64,000 nt of DNA from Cordylochernes scorpioides (GCA_030710605.1 CP092884.1:23851483-23915482); one strand, 5' to 3'. Shown: positions 41,376 to 53,423, counted from the first letter of the stretch. Notes: a model not told the origin generated them from the letters alone. Numbers and translations: made by a program.

Positions 41376-42321
41376 TATTTATGTATTTTATAATAGTTAT
41401 TTTTTATTTTTTTTTCAATTTAAAGTGCTATGTCCCCCAAGGAACACTTTCTCTGACATATATGTATGTTTCTACAATTCTCTATACATATTTACAATAA
41501 TTTTAGGCCGTAAAGAATAGTCATATGATATTAACAAGGAGAAAGAGAAGAAAAAGCATTGTCATTAAATACTTACATCAAAAATATTTCATTTATCAAT
41601 ATTATTAAAAAAAAGAAAAATATTATGTAACAGTAAACATTCTAAGGACAAATGAAGCTCTTAAATCTTAACGATAACAGAGAACTGTGTACAAAATTAT
41701 AGTTAAGAAATAGAATTTTGAAAAACACTTTACGCGAATTCCAAAAATATAATTAAAATGGCGTTTATTTTCGCGAACGAAGTCCCTAAAAATTCCTAGA
41801 GTTTCTACAGCGTGATTTGTAGGAAAATATTTTAAAAATAATAATATGATTAGCCTTTACTCTCAACTAATTAATTATTTTTATATTTGTTTTCAAACAA
41901 GGATTTTTATAATATTCAAAAGATAATTTAAAGTAGATTATTTTAACTGATAAAACTTTTGAAAAATTAAATTAATTGGTACGAACTAAAAGTGTTAAAA
42001 TTTTAAAATGGTAAAGTCAACATAATACTGCTTTAAGAAAGATTTTTTGTCAGAAGATTATTTAAATTAATATGTATTTTTTTAATAGTCAAAGATCTTC
42101 CAACCATTTTCTATCAATTTATTTAGAAAAACATATCAAGTTTAGGGTTAATATTTAATAGGCTTATGAATTTCATTCAACTCTATTCTAAAGTATCAAA
42201 TATGCAAAAGAAATGGTACTACCTATTTGAAGAAAACATTTGGTAATATATTATAATATTGTGAAGCTGGGGTAAAGATATATCAAAAGATACAAAGAAG
42301 TGGGTATGAGTTAATATAGTA
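41376..42321. other. Unassigned AT-rich sequence
   Basis: No gene, RNA or repeat recognised up to the TA that precedes the Tigger element. Confidence 0.4.
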
Positions 42322-42703
42322 CAGTGGACCCTCGGTTTGCGAGCATAATCCGTTCCAGAGCCATGCTCGTACTCCAAAACGCTCGTAGTGCGAAACTAAT
42401 TTCTTATTTTTAATAATTGAAACTCGGGCAATTCTTCCATGGATTTTAGTTTAATTAGAGTCGGTAAACACTTCGTGATAAGTATAAGAGAAGCTTGTAC
42501 TCCATTCAATATTTGAAATCATAGCTATCATATTTTTAATGAAAGATTCGAAAGAAAAATTTTACACGTGATAGTTACTGAATTTCAAACCTAGTGATAA
42601 GTAAATAAAAAGATAATGCATAAATAAATGTATAAAAAAAGATAAAATAAACAAAAATAAAAGATAATGTTGGGATGGCTGATGCAATTGCGTTAAAAAA
42701 ACA

Positions 42704-44453
42704 CTATTTGAGGGAAAAATGGCATAAAAGGGTTATTTTATAACATTTTCTTTTTTTTCTTTCAATTTTATCGAAGAACTGGTCCAATGACTGTTGCTTC
42801 TGCCTCTTTTTGAGAATTTCACGGAAATGCGACATCGCATTATCGTTGAACTGATCCGTCGCTTGCAAAGCAGCCGGCTTATTCGGGTGGTGCTTTGCTA
42901 CGAACAATTGCACTGTTTCCCACATTTTACATATTTCCCGAATCTGATCTGAAGGAGGGATCCCAGTGAATTTTCATCCTCCTCTTCCCCAGACGAGATC
43001 ACCTCCTTAACCTCTTGGTGTTGCTCGCGATGAAGATCGATCAGTTCATTTGTGGTAAGCTCCTGATCTTCTTCCTCCACAAGCTCTTGAATGATTGGCT
43101 CATTCACCTCCAGTCCTAAAGTTTTTCCCAGAGACACAATAACATCGATAATTGGCGGCTCCTGTTCACCAGACAACCCCTTAAAATCATATGCATGGAC
43201 GATGTGAGGCCACAATTTTGTCCAAGCAGAAACGAGAGTTCTCTGGGAGACTCCATTCCATGCTTTATCAATGATCTTAAGGCAGTGGACAATGTTGAAA
43301 TGATTTTGCCAAAACTCTCGGAGAGTAAGGTTTGTTTCTTCAGTTAATTCGAAGCATCTCTGAAAAAGTTCTTTGATATATATTTTCTTAAAGTTGGAAA
43401 TGACCTGCTGATCCATAGGCTGCAGTAGTGGGGTGGTGTTAGGAGGGAGGAACCTGACCTCAATAAACTTGAATTCATCCAGTAAGTGATCCTTAAGGCT
43501 TGGTGGATGAGCAGGAGCATTGTCCATAACCAGCAAGGCTCTGAGTGGCAGTTTTTTTCCGAAAGGTATTTCTTCACTGCAGGACCGAATGCTTCGTTCA
43601 TCCACTCAACAAACAACAAACGAGTGACCCAAGCCTTAGTATTCGACTTCCACAAAACGTTCAATTGGCTCTTTTGCACTTTGTGTTTCTTGAAAGCCCG
43701 TGGATTCTCAGAATGATACACGAGCAGTGGCTTTACTTTCAAATCTCCACTTGCATTAGCACACAGCAAGAGGGTGAGACGGTCTTTCATGGACTTGTGA
43801 CCGGGCATTGTATTCGCTTCGGCTGTAATGTAGGTTCTCTTCGGCATCTTTTTCCAAAAATGTCCTGTTTCATCACAGTTAAAAACTTGCTGTGGGAGGT
43901 AACACTCGGTAACAACGAGCTTCTCGAACTCGGCAGTGAATGTCTCAGCTGCTTTAGCATCCGAACTTGCACCCTCTCCATGCCTCGTGACACTATGGAT
44001 GCCACTTCTCCTCTTAAAGTTTTCGAACCAACTCTTGCTGGCTTTGAAGTCTGCATGTACTTCGTTCTCTATTGTATATGTACATGGTATTTTACTCCCG
44101 AGTTCGGCGTACAAGGCCTTTGCCTTTTCACATATTAAATTCTGGGTTATGGTATCACCTTCTAATTGCTTCTCGTTTATCCATACAAGAATCAATTTTT
44201 CAACTTCTTCTAGAAGACGTGGACGCTGTTTTGATAGTCTTGTGACTCCTTTTGCTGCATCTAATTCCCTTAATTCCTTTTTCTTCTTCAATATTGTGCA
44301 AATCGTTGATGTCGACTTCTTATAAAATCTCGCTATTTCTGTCACCCGCATGCCACGTTCGTGCTTTTCAATCATTTCCCTCTTTGCCTCCATTGTGATA
44401 ATATCCTTCTTCTTACCAAATTCTCTTTCAACATATTTCTTCACGGGGCCCAT
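42704..44453 (-). pseudogene. Tigger/CENP-B-like transposase, two frameshifts
   Basis: Begins at 44453. The N-terminus has a CENP-B-type helix-turn-helix (EKHERGMRVTEIARFYKKS), followed by a second HTH (CENPB domain) with KASKSWFENFKRRSGIHSVT. The DDE domain starts with QVFNCDETGHFWKKMP (first D). The frame changes near 43550, and the next frame gives LLVMDNAPAHPPSLKDHLL (second D) and NTTPLLQPMDQQVISNFKK (third D). A second frame change near 42910 leads to the C-terminal frame ending at 42704 (HFREILKKRQKQQSLDQFFD), which resembles the QTTLDRFF-like tail of Tigger proteins. The catalytic residues are all intact; only the frames are broken. Antisense open frames of up to 197 codons are shadows. 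Confidence 0.95.
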
Positions 44454-44799
44454 TTTGCAGTGGTTATAGGATTTTTATAGCAAGAGAGGTAGAAATTGTC
44501 ACCAATATTTGAAAATACATATATAATCTAAAAAATAAATAAGAAATTAAAAAAACTATTCCTTTATCATTGAGAGATAATTTTATCGTTGAATTAAAAT
44601 TAGTCAAAATGATATACAGAGTATTTTAAGATTAAATAAAACTTTTTAACTTTAATAGCAACTTTTTAAATTTTAATAGCAACTTTTAAAATTTTAATAG
44701 CAACTTTTTAAATTTTAATAACACCTTCGAGCCTTTGTTTACAAATGGAAAAAGTTATCTTGAAAATTAAAAAAGTTTTCTTTAATTTTAAAATACTAT

Positions 44800-44805
<6 letters not shown>

Positions 44806-44845
<40 letters not shown>
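44806..44845. repeat. (TA)n microsatellite
   Basis: About 20 TA units inside the Tigger 5' region on the minus strand. Confidence 0.9.
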
Positions 44846-44849
<4 letters not shown>

Positions 44850-45119
44850 TTGAATATATACATTATAGTATGTATTAAATATATATACTGTACTTATATT
44901 ATAATGATTAATAACAATCCATAAATAAAATAATATTTAATATAAAAATATGCCCTCATCCCGCCGCTAAAGGTGGAAATGGAGAAGAGGGGCAACCATC
45001 ACGAGTTGCTCGTAATGCGAAATTTCACTCGTAATCCGAGGTAAAAATTTTCAAAAAAATTTGCTCGTACTGCGAAAAGCTCGTACTCCAAGGTGCTCGT
45101 AAACCGAGGGTCCACTGTA

Positions 45120-46260
45120 ATTGAAGAACGTAGAAATAATTTGCTACGCAGACGACGTTTCTATCATTTGCTGGAGCAAGTCTGTCGAGGATCTCAAAAT
45201 ATTAAGAGAATATATTCTATGCTACGTGATTCAATGGTGTAATAGGAATAAATTAACAATAAGCCCAGATAAAACGAATTTACTTTACTTACATAATAAA
45301 CCTAAAGTTCCAATTGAAATATCGAATATTATTTTAAACCCAGTAGATCAAGTCAAGATATTAGGCATAAAATTCTCGAATCATAGAATAAAAAAGAAGA
45401 TTAATTTTACCCCACATATCAACGACAGGATCGTAAGAATGAAAAATTTTCTGTTTTTACTATGTGGAAAGATGTGGGGAATAAATACTAAAAAAATAAT
45501 AATTTTGTATAAAACAATTATCAGGCCAGTTCTTACGTATGGTTCAGAAATATGGTACAGGTTTATAAATAGTCGATGCAAAGAAAAACTAAACTCTACT
45601 CAATATCAAATTCTTCTTTGGGTGAGCAGAGCATACAAAATTACATCTTCCAACTGTGTCCATAGTCTTGCGAACATCCCCCTTCTCACAGATTATATTG
45701 AATCTAAAAAATTAAATATGATTTGGCTCATCTTTCAATAGAGGATCAAAATACTTATAGACCACATTCTCCAAGTATAATTGGATCATTTTTAAGTGCA
45801 AAAATAGATGAATTATTTCTAAAAACAAATGAAACATTCCAAAGCTTTTTCCCGTTTGGAATTCCAACATATTTCCGCTCCAATTTTTATAATACCCAGT
45901 TTATAACGAACCATGGAAATTTTAAGGGATTTTTTTTTATCAAAAATTGACGCGATTGAAGACTCTAGCTGTCATTGTGGCAACGAATTCCAGGATTCGA
46001 GACACCTACTGCTGGACAACAGACAATAAATAATGTTGTTGTAGATCTATATCAATTTGTAAATAGCAGAGAGAATTATCATAAGTTTAACTATTTTTGT
46101 AAATATATTCAGGTTCCTAATATATATTATTTTTTCTCTTTTATTTCGATTATTTTTTTTTGTAAAAATTTTATAACTGTTTCTGTTTAAAAAATGTAAA
46201 TCGACGCAATTACCCCTAGCCGGGATATAGCGTTTGTGTGTTGAAATAAATATAAATATA
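45120..46260 (+). pseudogene. LINE-alpha, 5'-truncated RT and C-terminus
   Basis: Starts directly beside the Tigger right end. Frame 45121-45741: IICYADDVSIICWSKSVED (RT motif C with intact YADD), LTISPDKTNLLYLH, KILGIKFSNHRIK and IIRPVLTYGSEIWYRFINSR. Later frames give LLTDYIESKKLNMIWLIF, FQSFFPFGIPTYFRSNFY and, near 45975, SSCHCGNEFQDSRHLLLD, the terminal zinc finger. The 3' UTR contains CCGGGATATAGCGTTTGTGT and ends in AATAAATATAAATATAAA. RT motifs 0-B and the endonuclease are missing, and several frame breaks follow the YADD block. Confidence 0.88.
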
Positions 46261-46559
46261 AAAGAGAGAAAACTTTGAACAAAACTTTAGGAAGTGGATA
46301 GTCTTGATATGGCCAATCGTCTGTTTTCTTTCTTTCTTGTTGTGTATATATGGTAATTTAAACCAACAACCCCATATTGTATATAACTTATAACAATATT
46401 TTCATGTTGTATTATAGAAACACATCTGCAAATGATTATACGCATTATTGACATGTGTCATTACATCATTATATGTAATTTACTTTGTATAAACAAGGAT
46501 AAATAAATAAAACTCCGTAATAGATTAAGAGTTGAGCTGAAGCAAGAGATGAAAACCAA
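46261..46559. other. Rep-B fragment and unassigned sequence
   Basis: AACTTTGAACAAAACTTTAG and GGCCAATCGTCTGTTTTC (46280-46340) are from Rep-B. The rest is unassigned. Confidence 0.45.
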
Positions 46560-47340
46560 AAACGTCTAAAATCTAGATAGATTTAGAATTCCCACAACAA
46601 GGTCTAAAGATGGAAACTGCCACGGCGCCAGTTTAGAATTTCACCAGACGATCCACCCTCGTGTGCATTTGCTGAAATGCAATACTTCTTTTCTCGGAAA
46701 ATATATACAAAGGCCCCCGTCTTAACCTATAAATACAGTCACTTGACAGTCACTTTACAGTTACTTCACCATCTGCGTGAGCCCTTGTCGGTTATACCCC
46801 AGGTCCACCTCATCGATCATATAGCCCAGTAAGAAATCTTCTATCTCCATCTTTCACCCCTAGCTCAACTTTTATCTGTTCACGGAACTTTCTTAGTGCA
46901 ACTGTGTCTTCGTTTTTTGTGTATGGACATTCCCAAGCTTTCCACTCTGCCTCGACCACGACTGCCTGTACTTTGTGAGAACTGTAAAAGGTCTTCCAAG
47001 GTGCAGAGAGGTACTGGAAAACTCCTTATCCTGACTGTTCCTCTCGGTCAACACAGTATAGTTTAAGTCAACTGGATACCTTCATCACATATTTAGTCGA
47101 CAGGATTCTACAAGAGTCAACAGGACTTCTTCACATATATATATTAATTATTTGTTACCACAGAGTGTGTGTAAGCTCACGGGTAAATAGGCGCTAACCG
47201 AAAAAGAAAAAGTTCCTTTGTTCAATATTGGTTTCCCTTTTATATATTTGTTCTCTCTCTTGTATATCAATAAATATAATGTTTAATTAATAATTATTGG
47301 AGTCAGTTTCATTAAATGTTCTAAGCAAAGTCAACATTTC
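46560..47340 (+). repeat. Possible solo LTR or promoter-bearing segment
   Basis: A GC-richer block with TATAAATA at 46728-46735, pyrimidine-rich sequence downstream, and ATCAATAAATATAATG at 47266 as a polyadenylation-like signal, in the order of an LTR (U3 with TATA, R, polyA, U5). No gag or pol nearby and no second copy in the window. Termini and duplication could not be fixed. A host 5' exon is an alternative. Confidence 0.35.
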
Positions 47341-47519
47341 TATTTTATTTCAATTGTTTTTTAAGGAAACAGAGGCAATTTTGTTCACACTTGGTTATCA
47401 AATCAATTCTCTATATCAAATTTATCATTATAATATATATATATATATATATTAGGTAAAGAGAGCTAAGATATTTAAGGATAGACTATCGATATGAATA
47501 TCTTACTCCGAGTAATATT
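47341..47519. other. Rep-B fragment and AT-rich sequence
   Basis: AGGCAATTTTGTTCACACTT and GGTTATC at about 47368-47400, then an AT microsatellite near 47433. Confidence 0.5.
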
Positions 47520-47827
47520 AACTGCTTTTCACATGTGTAGACATGTGTGGTCTAAACCATTAATTTTCGACCGCTACGACCCGGGTTTGATTCCCGCATA
47601 AGGCACTTTTTTCTGATTTAAAAAAAAATTCTCCAATGGTCCCCAATTATTGCAAAAGTCTAAACCCACCAGCGAGTGTAAGTAACCAAACATGGCTCTG
47701 GCACATTTGTAAGTGCAAAGTCGAACTGCTTTTGACATGTGTAGACATGTGGTGCACTTACAGTAAAAGCAGTCGCCTACTTATACCCACCACGATTATC
47801 ATGGCCTGTTCCACGTGTACTAGGGAA
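47520..47827 (+). repeat. SINE-1 copy with duplicated 3' piece at its head
   Basis: Begins with CTGCTTTTCACATGTGTAGA, normally a 3'-half segment, then continues TGGTCTAAACCATTAATTTT and ACCCGGGTTTGATTCCCGC. The usual tail ends CGTGTACTAGGGA. The head is therefore chimeric, perhaps from template switching. Confidence 0.82.
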
Positions 47828-48470
47828 AAGTAGAAAAAAAGGAAAGAGACTAATATTAATTGAAAATACATCAATATATAGACAAAATGCATGCAAAAAT
47901 GTTATATTTATATAGAAATGCAAAGACAACATATGCAAAATAGTTTAAATGTTTAAAAATTAACAATGTATGTACATGTACAATGAAAGAATTCTAAAAT
48001 TGTCTAACAATGAAATTAAAATCTCTGTCGTTTGATATAAATGAATTACACTTTCTTTCAATATATTATTATCAGAAGATTGAATACAATTAAAACTTCT
48101 TCTATTGTTTCTGTTTCAATAAAATTTATTTTTGATTCTAATTATAGCAGAGAGTAATGAATTTGAATGATCCCGTGTGAAAGAGTAATGTCAATCAGTG
48201 AGTCAGAGATGATGATAGAAATATGATACTCTGTGATCCACACGTGTGTTATTAATGCGCTATCTTGGAAAAAAAGTACTTTTTTGTATTCTGCTTAATA
48301 TTTGTTTTGCAACTGTTCACGTTTCATATCAGAGAATCGTCTCTCTTGGAATCATAAACATAAACTAAGAATGACTAAAATATTATTCCAAGAAACAAAT
48401 TCTCTTGATTATACTTCATCAATTTAATATATATTCATGGACAAAGTAAGGTTTATATTTTGATATAAAC
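47828..48470. other. Unassigned AT-rich sequence
   Basis: No recognisable feature. Confidence 0.4.
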
Positions 48471-48965
48471 GGTCATATTTATTATTTTGGAGAATACAGA
48501 GGCAATTTTGTTTACACTTGGTTATCTCGTGTTTTCAATAAAGGTCACTGTAATATCTTCCAGAGTTATTGTCTGAATCCCGATATACATACTAAAAGGT
48601 ACAAATAAAAGAGGCAATCTCGTATGTCTTCAATATAGGTCTCTGTGTATCAAATATCTTTCAGAGTTAATGATTAAATCCCGATATACATGCTAAAAGC
48701 TACAACTAAAAGAGGAAATTTTGTTCACACTTGGATATCTCGTGTGTCTACAATAAAGGTCACTGTAATATCTTTCAGAGTTATTGACTGAATCCCGATA
48801 GACATGTTGAAAGGTACAAATAAAATAGGTAATTTTGTTCTAATTTGTTATCTCGTTTGTCTTCAATAAATAACAATTTATATCAAATATCTTTCAGAGT
48901 TATTGACTGAATCCCGATATATATGTTAAAAGGTACATCTTCCTTTAGTTTTGTCTACGAGTGTA
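48471..48965 (+). repeat. Rep-B tandem, about four units
   Basis: Units of roughly 115-120 bp, each with TTGGTTATCTCGTGTGTCTT, CAATAAAGGTCACTGTAATA, TTTCAGAGTTATTGACTGAA and CCCGATATACATGCTAAAAG. Elsewhere Rep-B is single, so this is a local expansion of its internal part. Confidence 0.75.
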
Positions 48966-49319
48966 CACTAGCCTTGTGATATTAAAATAAAATACCTGAA
49001 GGTCCACTTGGATATATGATGTTATTGTAAGCATATGCGACTATTATTTATATAATTTCTATACGAAATTGATATATGACTCAACCCGTGATAGAGCAAC
49101 TTATTCCTTTAGTTAAAAAAGTTTAATATCTAGTTTCTATACGTGGTTTTTAAATATCTCTATAAATACTTCGTATAACACAATTTCCAGTGTCACACAA
49201 TCCCAGAATTTGATACTGATGTTTTGGGGAAATTCAAGATAATTCAATAAAAAATAAGAAAAGATAAAATATGCGAAATAAATTCTGAGAGAAGAATTAC
49301 AAAAAAATAACTAGACACA
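48966..49319. other. Unassigned AT-rich sequence
   Basis: No recognisable feature. Confidence 0.4.
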
Positions 49320-49790
49320 GAATGAAACACTACAAAGAAATTACAATACATCCAGATGGCACAAGAACCTACAGGACATGCAATAATTGTCCTGGTGTGG
49401 AACTAACACCAACTCACATATTCTCATGCTCAGTAATGGCCGCAGTCTTGCAGAAATTTGACATGGACCCATAGCAGCAGCTTACACACCCAAGATAGTG
49501 GACATTGCTGCTGCTGTGATAGAGATGCATGGAGACATCTGAGGCTCTTCATTGGACTTGGACATTGGACGACAACAAAAACACAGTATACACACCCAAG
49601 ATAGAGAACATTGCGACTGCTGTGATAGAGATGCATGGAGAAATCTGAGGCTCTTCATAGGACACTACAACAATACAGTATACACACCCAAGAGAGAGGA
49701 CATAGCGACTGCTGTGATAGAGATATACGGAGACATCGAGGCTCTCATTGGACACGACAACAACACAATTCCCTAAATTAATAAAAATAA
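49320..49790 (+). pseudogene. LINE C-terminus with short tail repeats
   Basis: The plus strand reads ITIHPDGTRTYRTCNNCPGV then ELTPTHIFSCSVMAAVLQKF, the C-x2-C...H-x4-C finger, and DMDP then a stop. Three repeat units follow (49480-49770): YTPKIENIATAVIEMHGEI, then REDIATAVIEIYGDIEALIG. The first half supplies the coding context from which the minisatellite at 26245-27760 arose. Confidence 0.8.
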
Positions 49791-50290
49791 AGGTCGACTC
49801 TCTCCCATCAGAATAGTTTTAAATATAAGGTTTTTTAATTCATTTATATCATATATCTTAATATTGAAGAAAACCTAATCATTATTAACAATTGCAAAAG
49901 TCGGAGAAACATATATCTAATGATATTTCTTCAAAGTGAAACCATCTTACATTTTAGTTATCAAAGTCTTCAGAAACAGAATGGTAGAATAGTTTCAGCT
50001 TAACTATTTCTATTATTCAATTCAATTTACTTTTCGCTTTAATTAACTTTTATGAAGTTTTGTGCTCTATCTCCACGGGTTATTATATTTATTAAACCGT
50101 AACCCAATTAAAATGATAATTAGTTTCGAATGTTCCTAGCAATTAGGCAGATTTAAACATGTAGCACATTTTCAAATTCTGTGTTAACTTGTGTCCAACA
50201 GTTTTCTACAATAGCTGATAGTTCTTCTTGTCTATAAGAAGGACTTTCGCTAAAAACAACTGTGAATATATATATATATTATTTATTTAT
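49791..50290. other. Unassigned AT-rich sequence
   Basis: No recognisable feature. Confidence 0.4.
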
Positions 50291-50296
50291 TTTTAA

Positions 50297-50557
50297 AAGT
50301 GGTCGCTACGCTACGACCCGGGTTCGATTCCCGCATTTGGCACTTTTTTCTAATAAAAAAAAAAATTCAATGGCCTCTGATTCTTGCAAAAGTCCAACCC
50401 GACCAGTGAGTGCAAGTAACCAAACGGAGCTCTGGCACATTTTTAAGTGCAAAGTCGAACTGCTTTTCACATGTGTAGACATGTGGTGCACTTACAGTAA
50501 AAGCAGTCGCCTACCCACCATGATTATCATGGCCTGAAACAGGTGTACTAGGGATAA
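50297..50557 (+). repeat. SINE-1 copy, short 5' truncation
   Basis: Starts at GTGGTCGCTACGCTACGACC, B box GGGTTCGATTCCCGC intact, hairpin CACATGTGTAGACATGTG, end GTGTACTAGGGATAA. The clearest B box among the copies. Confidence 0.85.
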
Positions 50558-50564
50558 GCAAAAA

Positions 50565-50990
50565 AATGTTTTTATTAATCTACCAGGCGCGATATATAAA
50601 TATTCGCGTCTATTCCAGAAGAAATAACAAAGAAATTAGAACTTAAAATTAAATATTCACAGAATTACATGTATTATTCGACAGAGTTCATAATATTTAT
50701 ATATACAAAGTGGCAGATGTAAGAGAGTTAAATCATTTAGATCAGGGAACAATCGATGTCTCACTTCTGTAAAGTTCGGACAGTCGTAGATGAGGTGAAG
50801 AGCAGTTTGTTCAGTTTCTCCGCAGGAACAATTTGATGTTTCTGATGAACTATTTAATATAAGTATTTCTGGAATTTTCCGTGTGATGTGACAAATTGAG
50901 TGACTATAAAATTTGGATGAAATTGTGTAGGAATTCCGTTTGGAACTGTATAGTGCGAATTGTATAATTAGCAATATGATTGGATTGAAA
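50565..50990 (-). pseudogene. LINE C-terminus and 3' UTR
   Basis: Minus-strand frame 50974-50657: SNCSCGETEQTALHLIYDCP is the C-x-C...H-x4-C finger, with FYSHSICHITRKIPEILILN before it and LPLCIYKYYELCRI after. The 3' UTR contains TATATATCGCGCCTGGTAGA and ends in a TTAATAAAAA tail. Related to the LINE ends at 10.6 and 11.2 kb by the finger pattern and the UTR motif. Confidence 0.8.
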
Positions 50991-51720
50991 CAAATGATTC
51001 ATAATAATAAATAATTCATCCACACAAATATAATATATTATCATTTCACACCTTTGTTCACTTTACCTTTTTAACCATTGACTAAGTAAAATAAGGCAAT
51101 ACAGCGCCATCTATATATAAGAAATTTAAAGAATTAAAGCACGAATGTTTCTTTATTTATAAAGGTATATCGCAATTATCTTATATTTGAAATATATATA
51201 TATTTGCTTGAGTCAAAAAAGGCGATTCATTAAATTTTATATAACTTTAACGCTAGTCAAAATGAAATAAAAAGCCATTATAAACATTCATAGAATTGTC
51301 TTATTCAAATCGTTCGATCGTCTTTTAATGCTACACATATGCAGACCTTTCCTCATTAAATATACTTTTGAAATATACATATATTTCTATCCATATATAT
51401 CCTGTATATTTGTTTTAAATAAATATAGATATATACAATATATGATGATTATATGCAAATTCAAAATATACTGGTGAAAAAAATTTAAAGAACCAAATGA
51501 TTGGAATGAATGAAAAACTAGCATTTTATATTTTCTTCATTAATAAAAAAAGTTATATAATATTTCACTATGTTTTTTTTGGTACAAACATGACTATTAT
51601 GCAAAATATTAAGAGTCCAATATTTATTATATGCTTGCATATTACTTGCTCAATATATCCGTGATTTAAAAAATCATTATTTAATTATTTCCTTTAACTT
51701 TCGAATAACATATAAAGTTA
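50991..51720. other. Unassigned AT-rich sequence with an HhF end fragment
   Basis: 51095-51160 (CAGCGCCATCTATATATAAG, AAGCACGAATGTTTCTTTAT) is an HhF terminus. Nothing else recognised. Confidence 0.45.
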
Positions 51721-51741
51721 GCAAGTTATTGATTTTTTTGT

Positions 51742-51778
<37 letters not shown>
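51742..51778. repeat. (CA)n(TA)n microsatellite
   Basis: CA repeat passing into TA repeat directly before a Helitron-like 5' end. Confidence 0.9.
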
Positions 51779-52835
51779 CTTTATGAAATTTCGCATGTAG
51801 GTAGCTGAAGATTTCGTATAACATATAGGCTATTCAAAATACTAAAAAAGTTAATGTGGTTTTTTTTTAAATAAAAAACCAAAAGGCGTTAGTTCCAGCC
51901 TTTTACCGCTTGGGCGCAGCACTGGTCGCGACGATAAATGAATTTGATTGGTTAATAATTAACACATAGTTTGTTTACACGATTAATGTTAGTTTGTTCA
52001 CACGATGAATGTTTTTAAAAGGTAAGATTATCCAATCGCCGTGAAACTTTAGGAAGTTATTTACTATACTACTGGGAAGATTTCTGGTTTGAATTTGATT
52101 TGAAATAAATATTCTTTGCAATTTTATTTGCAAATTTTCTACTTTCACTCGCAAGCAGCACCTCTAGCGGCGTCTGGTGAAATTTATATTTATAAATTGT
52201 AACAATGCTTAAAATGTTTTCCAAGTATAATAAATTTAATTTGAGAATTTAGTAATATAATATTCCAATGATGTAAAAAATACTTGGCATTTCAATATTA
52301 ATATATATTTAAAGAAAAAATTGTAACGTTTTTGTGTTAAATGTTAAAATGTAATGTTAAAATATATGTTTCCATTGTTGATTTAATTTGCTGTTGTTTT
52401 ATAAAAATGATGATGCAACTTTAATTGTTGTTGTGAAAATATCTTTATTTACGGAGCTGCTAACCATAATAAATGATTTTTGAGCCCCTAATTGTTGTTG
52501 TTTATCATCGTTTGTTTATATAAAAAAATTACATTGTTTGTGATGATGATAACAAAATGAATTTTTAAATTAATATATATAATTAATTGAGAAAAAAATT
52601 ATTAATTATCAAATTCACAAAAGTGACAATATCTTATTTAAAATATAATAAATGTTTTCAAAATATTATGTGTTTCAAAAATATATTTAAACGCATATAA
52701 CAATATTTATATACGTTTAAAAATTAATATATAGGTGTATTGGATGTTTTATAGAATCGTTTTAACAAATGTTCGTTAGGCAAACTTTTACTCGGATAAA
52801 AACTGTGCGAAGTCGGGTACATTCGCTAAATAGTT
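51779..52835 (+). mobile_element. Helitron-like non-autonomous element, old copy
   Basis: Starts TCTTTATGAAATTTCGCATG. Internal segments AGCCTTTTACCGCTTGGGCG and GTCGCGACGATAAATGAATT are shared with 55821-56470. The 3' part GGCAAACTTTTACTCGGATA ends in a degenerate hairpin with TCGGGTACATTCGCTAA. Contains GCAGCACCTCTAGCGGCG, also seen near 34185 (inverted). No ORF. Confidence 0.55.
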
Positions 52836-52979
52836 ATTTACAAATCTTCGTTTGTGGCAAGATACTATTCCTTCAACTTCAAATTACCGAGTGGACCAAT
52901 TAATACTGATTTTTTTCAACTTATCGAGTATTTTTCAAGGGACCGGGAAAAAATGATCGAGAGTGTAGACAAGTATAGA

Positions 52980-53423
52980 TTCAGTAGGGATTGGATGTTT
53001 GCTAGAATCGTTTTAACAAATGTTTGTTAAGCAAACTTTTACTCGGGTAAAAATCGGGCGAAGCCGGGGACATATATATATATATATATATATATGTTTG
53101 TCGGCTATGCAAGCCCTCAATATGTAACTAATCTCGCTGAAATTCGAACAGGACAGAGAGTTAAATCTGGAAGAGTTTTTTTTTTGTTGCACTTTAACAA
53201 AGAAAAAAATATATTTAACCAAGTACTGAGCAACAATATTTTTTTAGTCAGAAATGATGATGACAATATTGCCGTATCATGCTTGATTGCATTAAAAAAA
53301 TCTTTTGGATAATATTCACTAAAGCAGACCTCGGGCGAAGCCAGATAATGATTAATAGTAGGCAGGAACAAAATTCTACCAGCGAAACATTCACTCGAGC
53401 AGAAGACACACGAAGCCAGGTCA
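52980..53423 (+). repeat. Helitron-derived block, duplicated at 56385-56794
   Basis: Contains three Helitron-like 3' hairpin remnants (TCGGGCGAAGCCGGGG at about 53045, CTCGGGCGAAGCCAG at about 53329, ACACGAAGCCAGGTCA at about 53408). The order of segments is the same in the second block, so they are segmental or co-mobilised copies. A third, inverted copy of part of it is at 33820-34140. Confidence 0.6.

Larger units (their letters stand above)
42322..45117 (-). mobile_element. Tigger/pogo-family transposon
   Basis: 2796 bp between TA duplications (42320-42321 and 45118-45119). Terminal repeats begin CAGTGGACCCTCGGTTTGCG and its inverse, the typical Tigger end. Subterminal repeats of GCTCGTA-type sequence (ATGCTCGTACTCCAAAACGC and others) occur at both ends. 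The transposase gene is present with two frameshifts. A TA microsatellite (about 44806-44845) lies near the 5' side. Confidence 0.96.

Noticed and set aside
43545-44138. 197-codon plus-strand open frame
   Set aside because: Antisense to the well-supported Tigger transposase.
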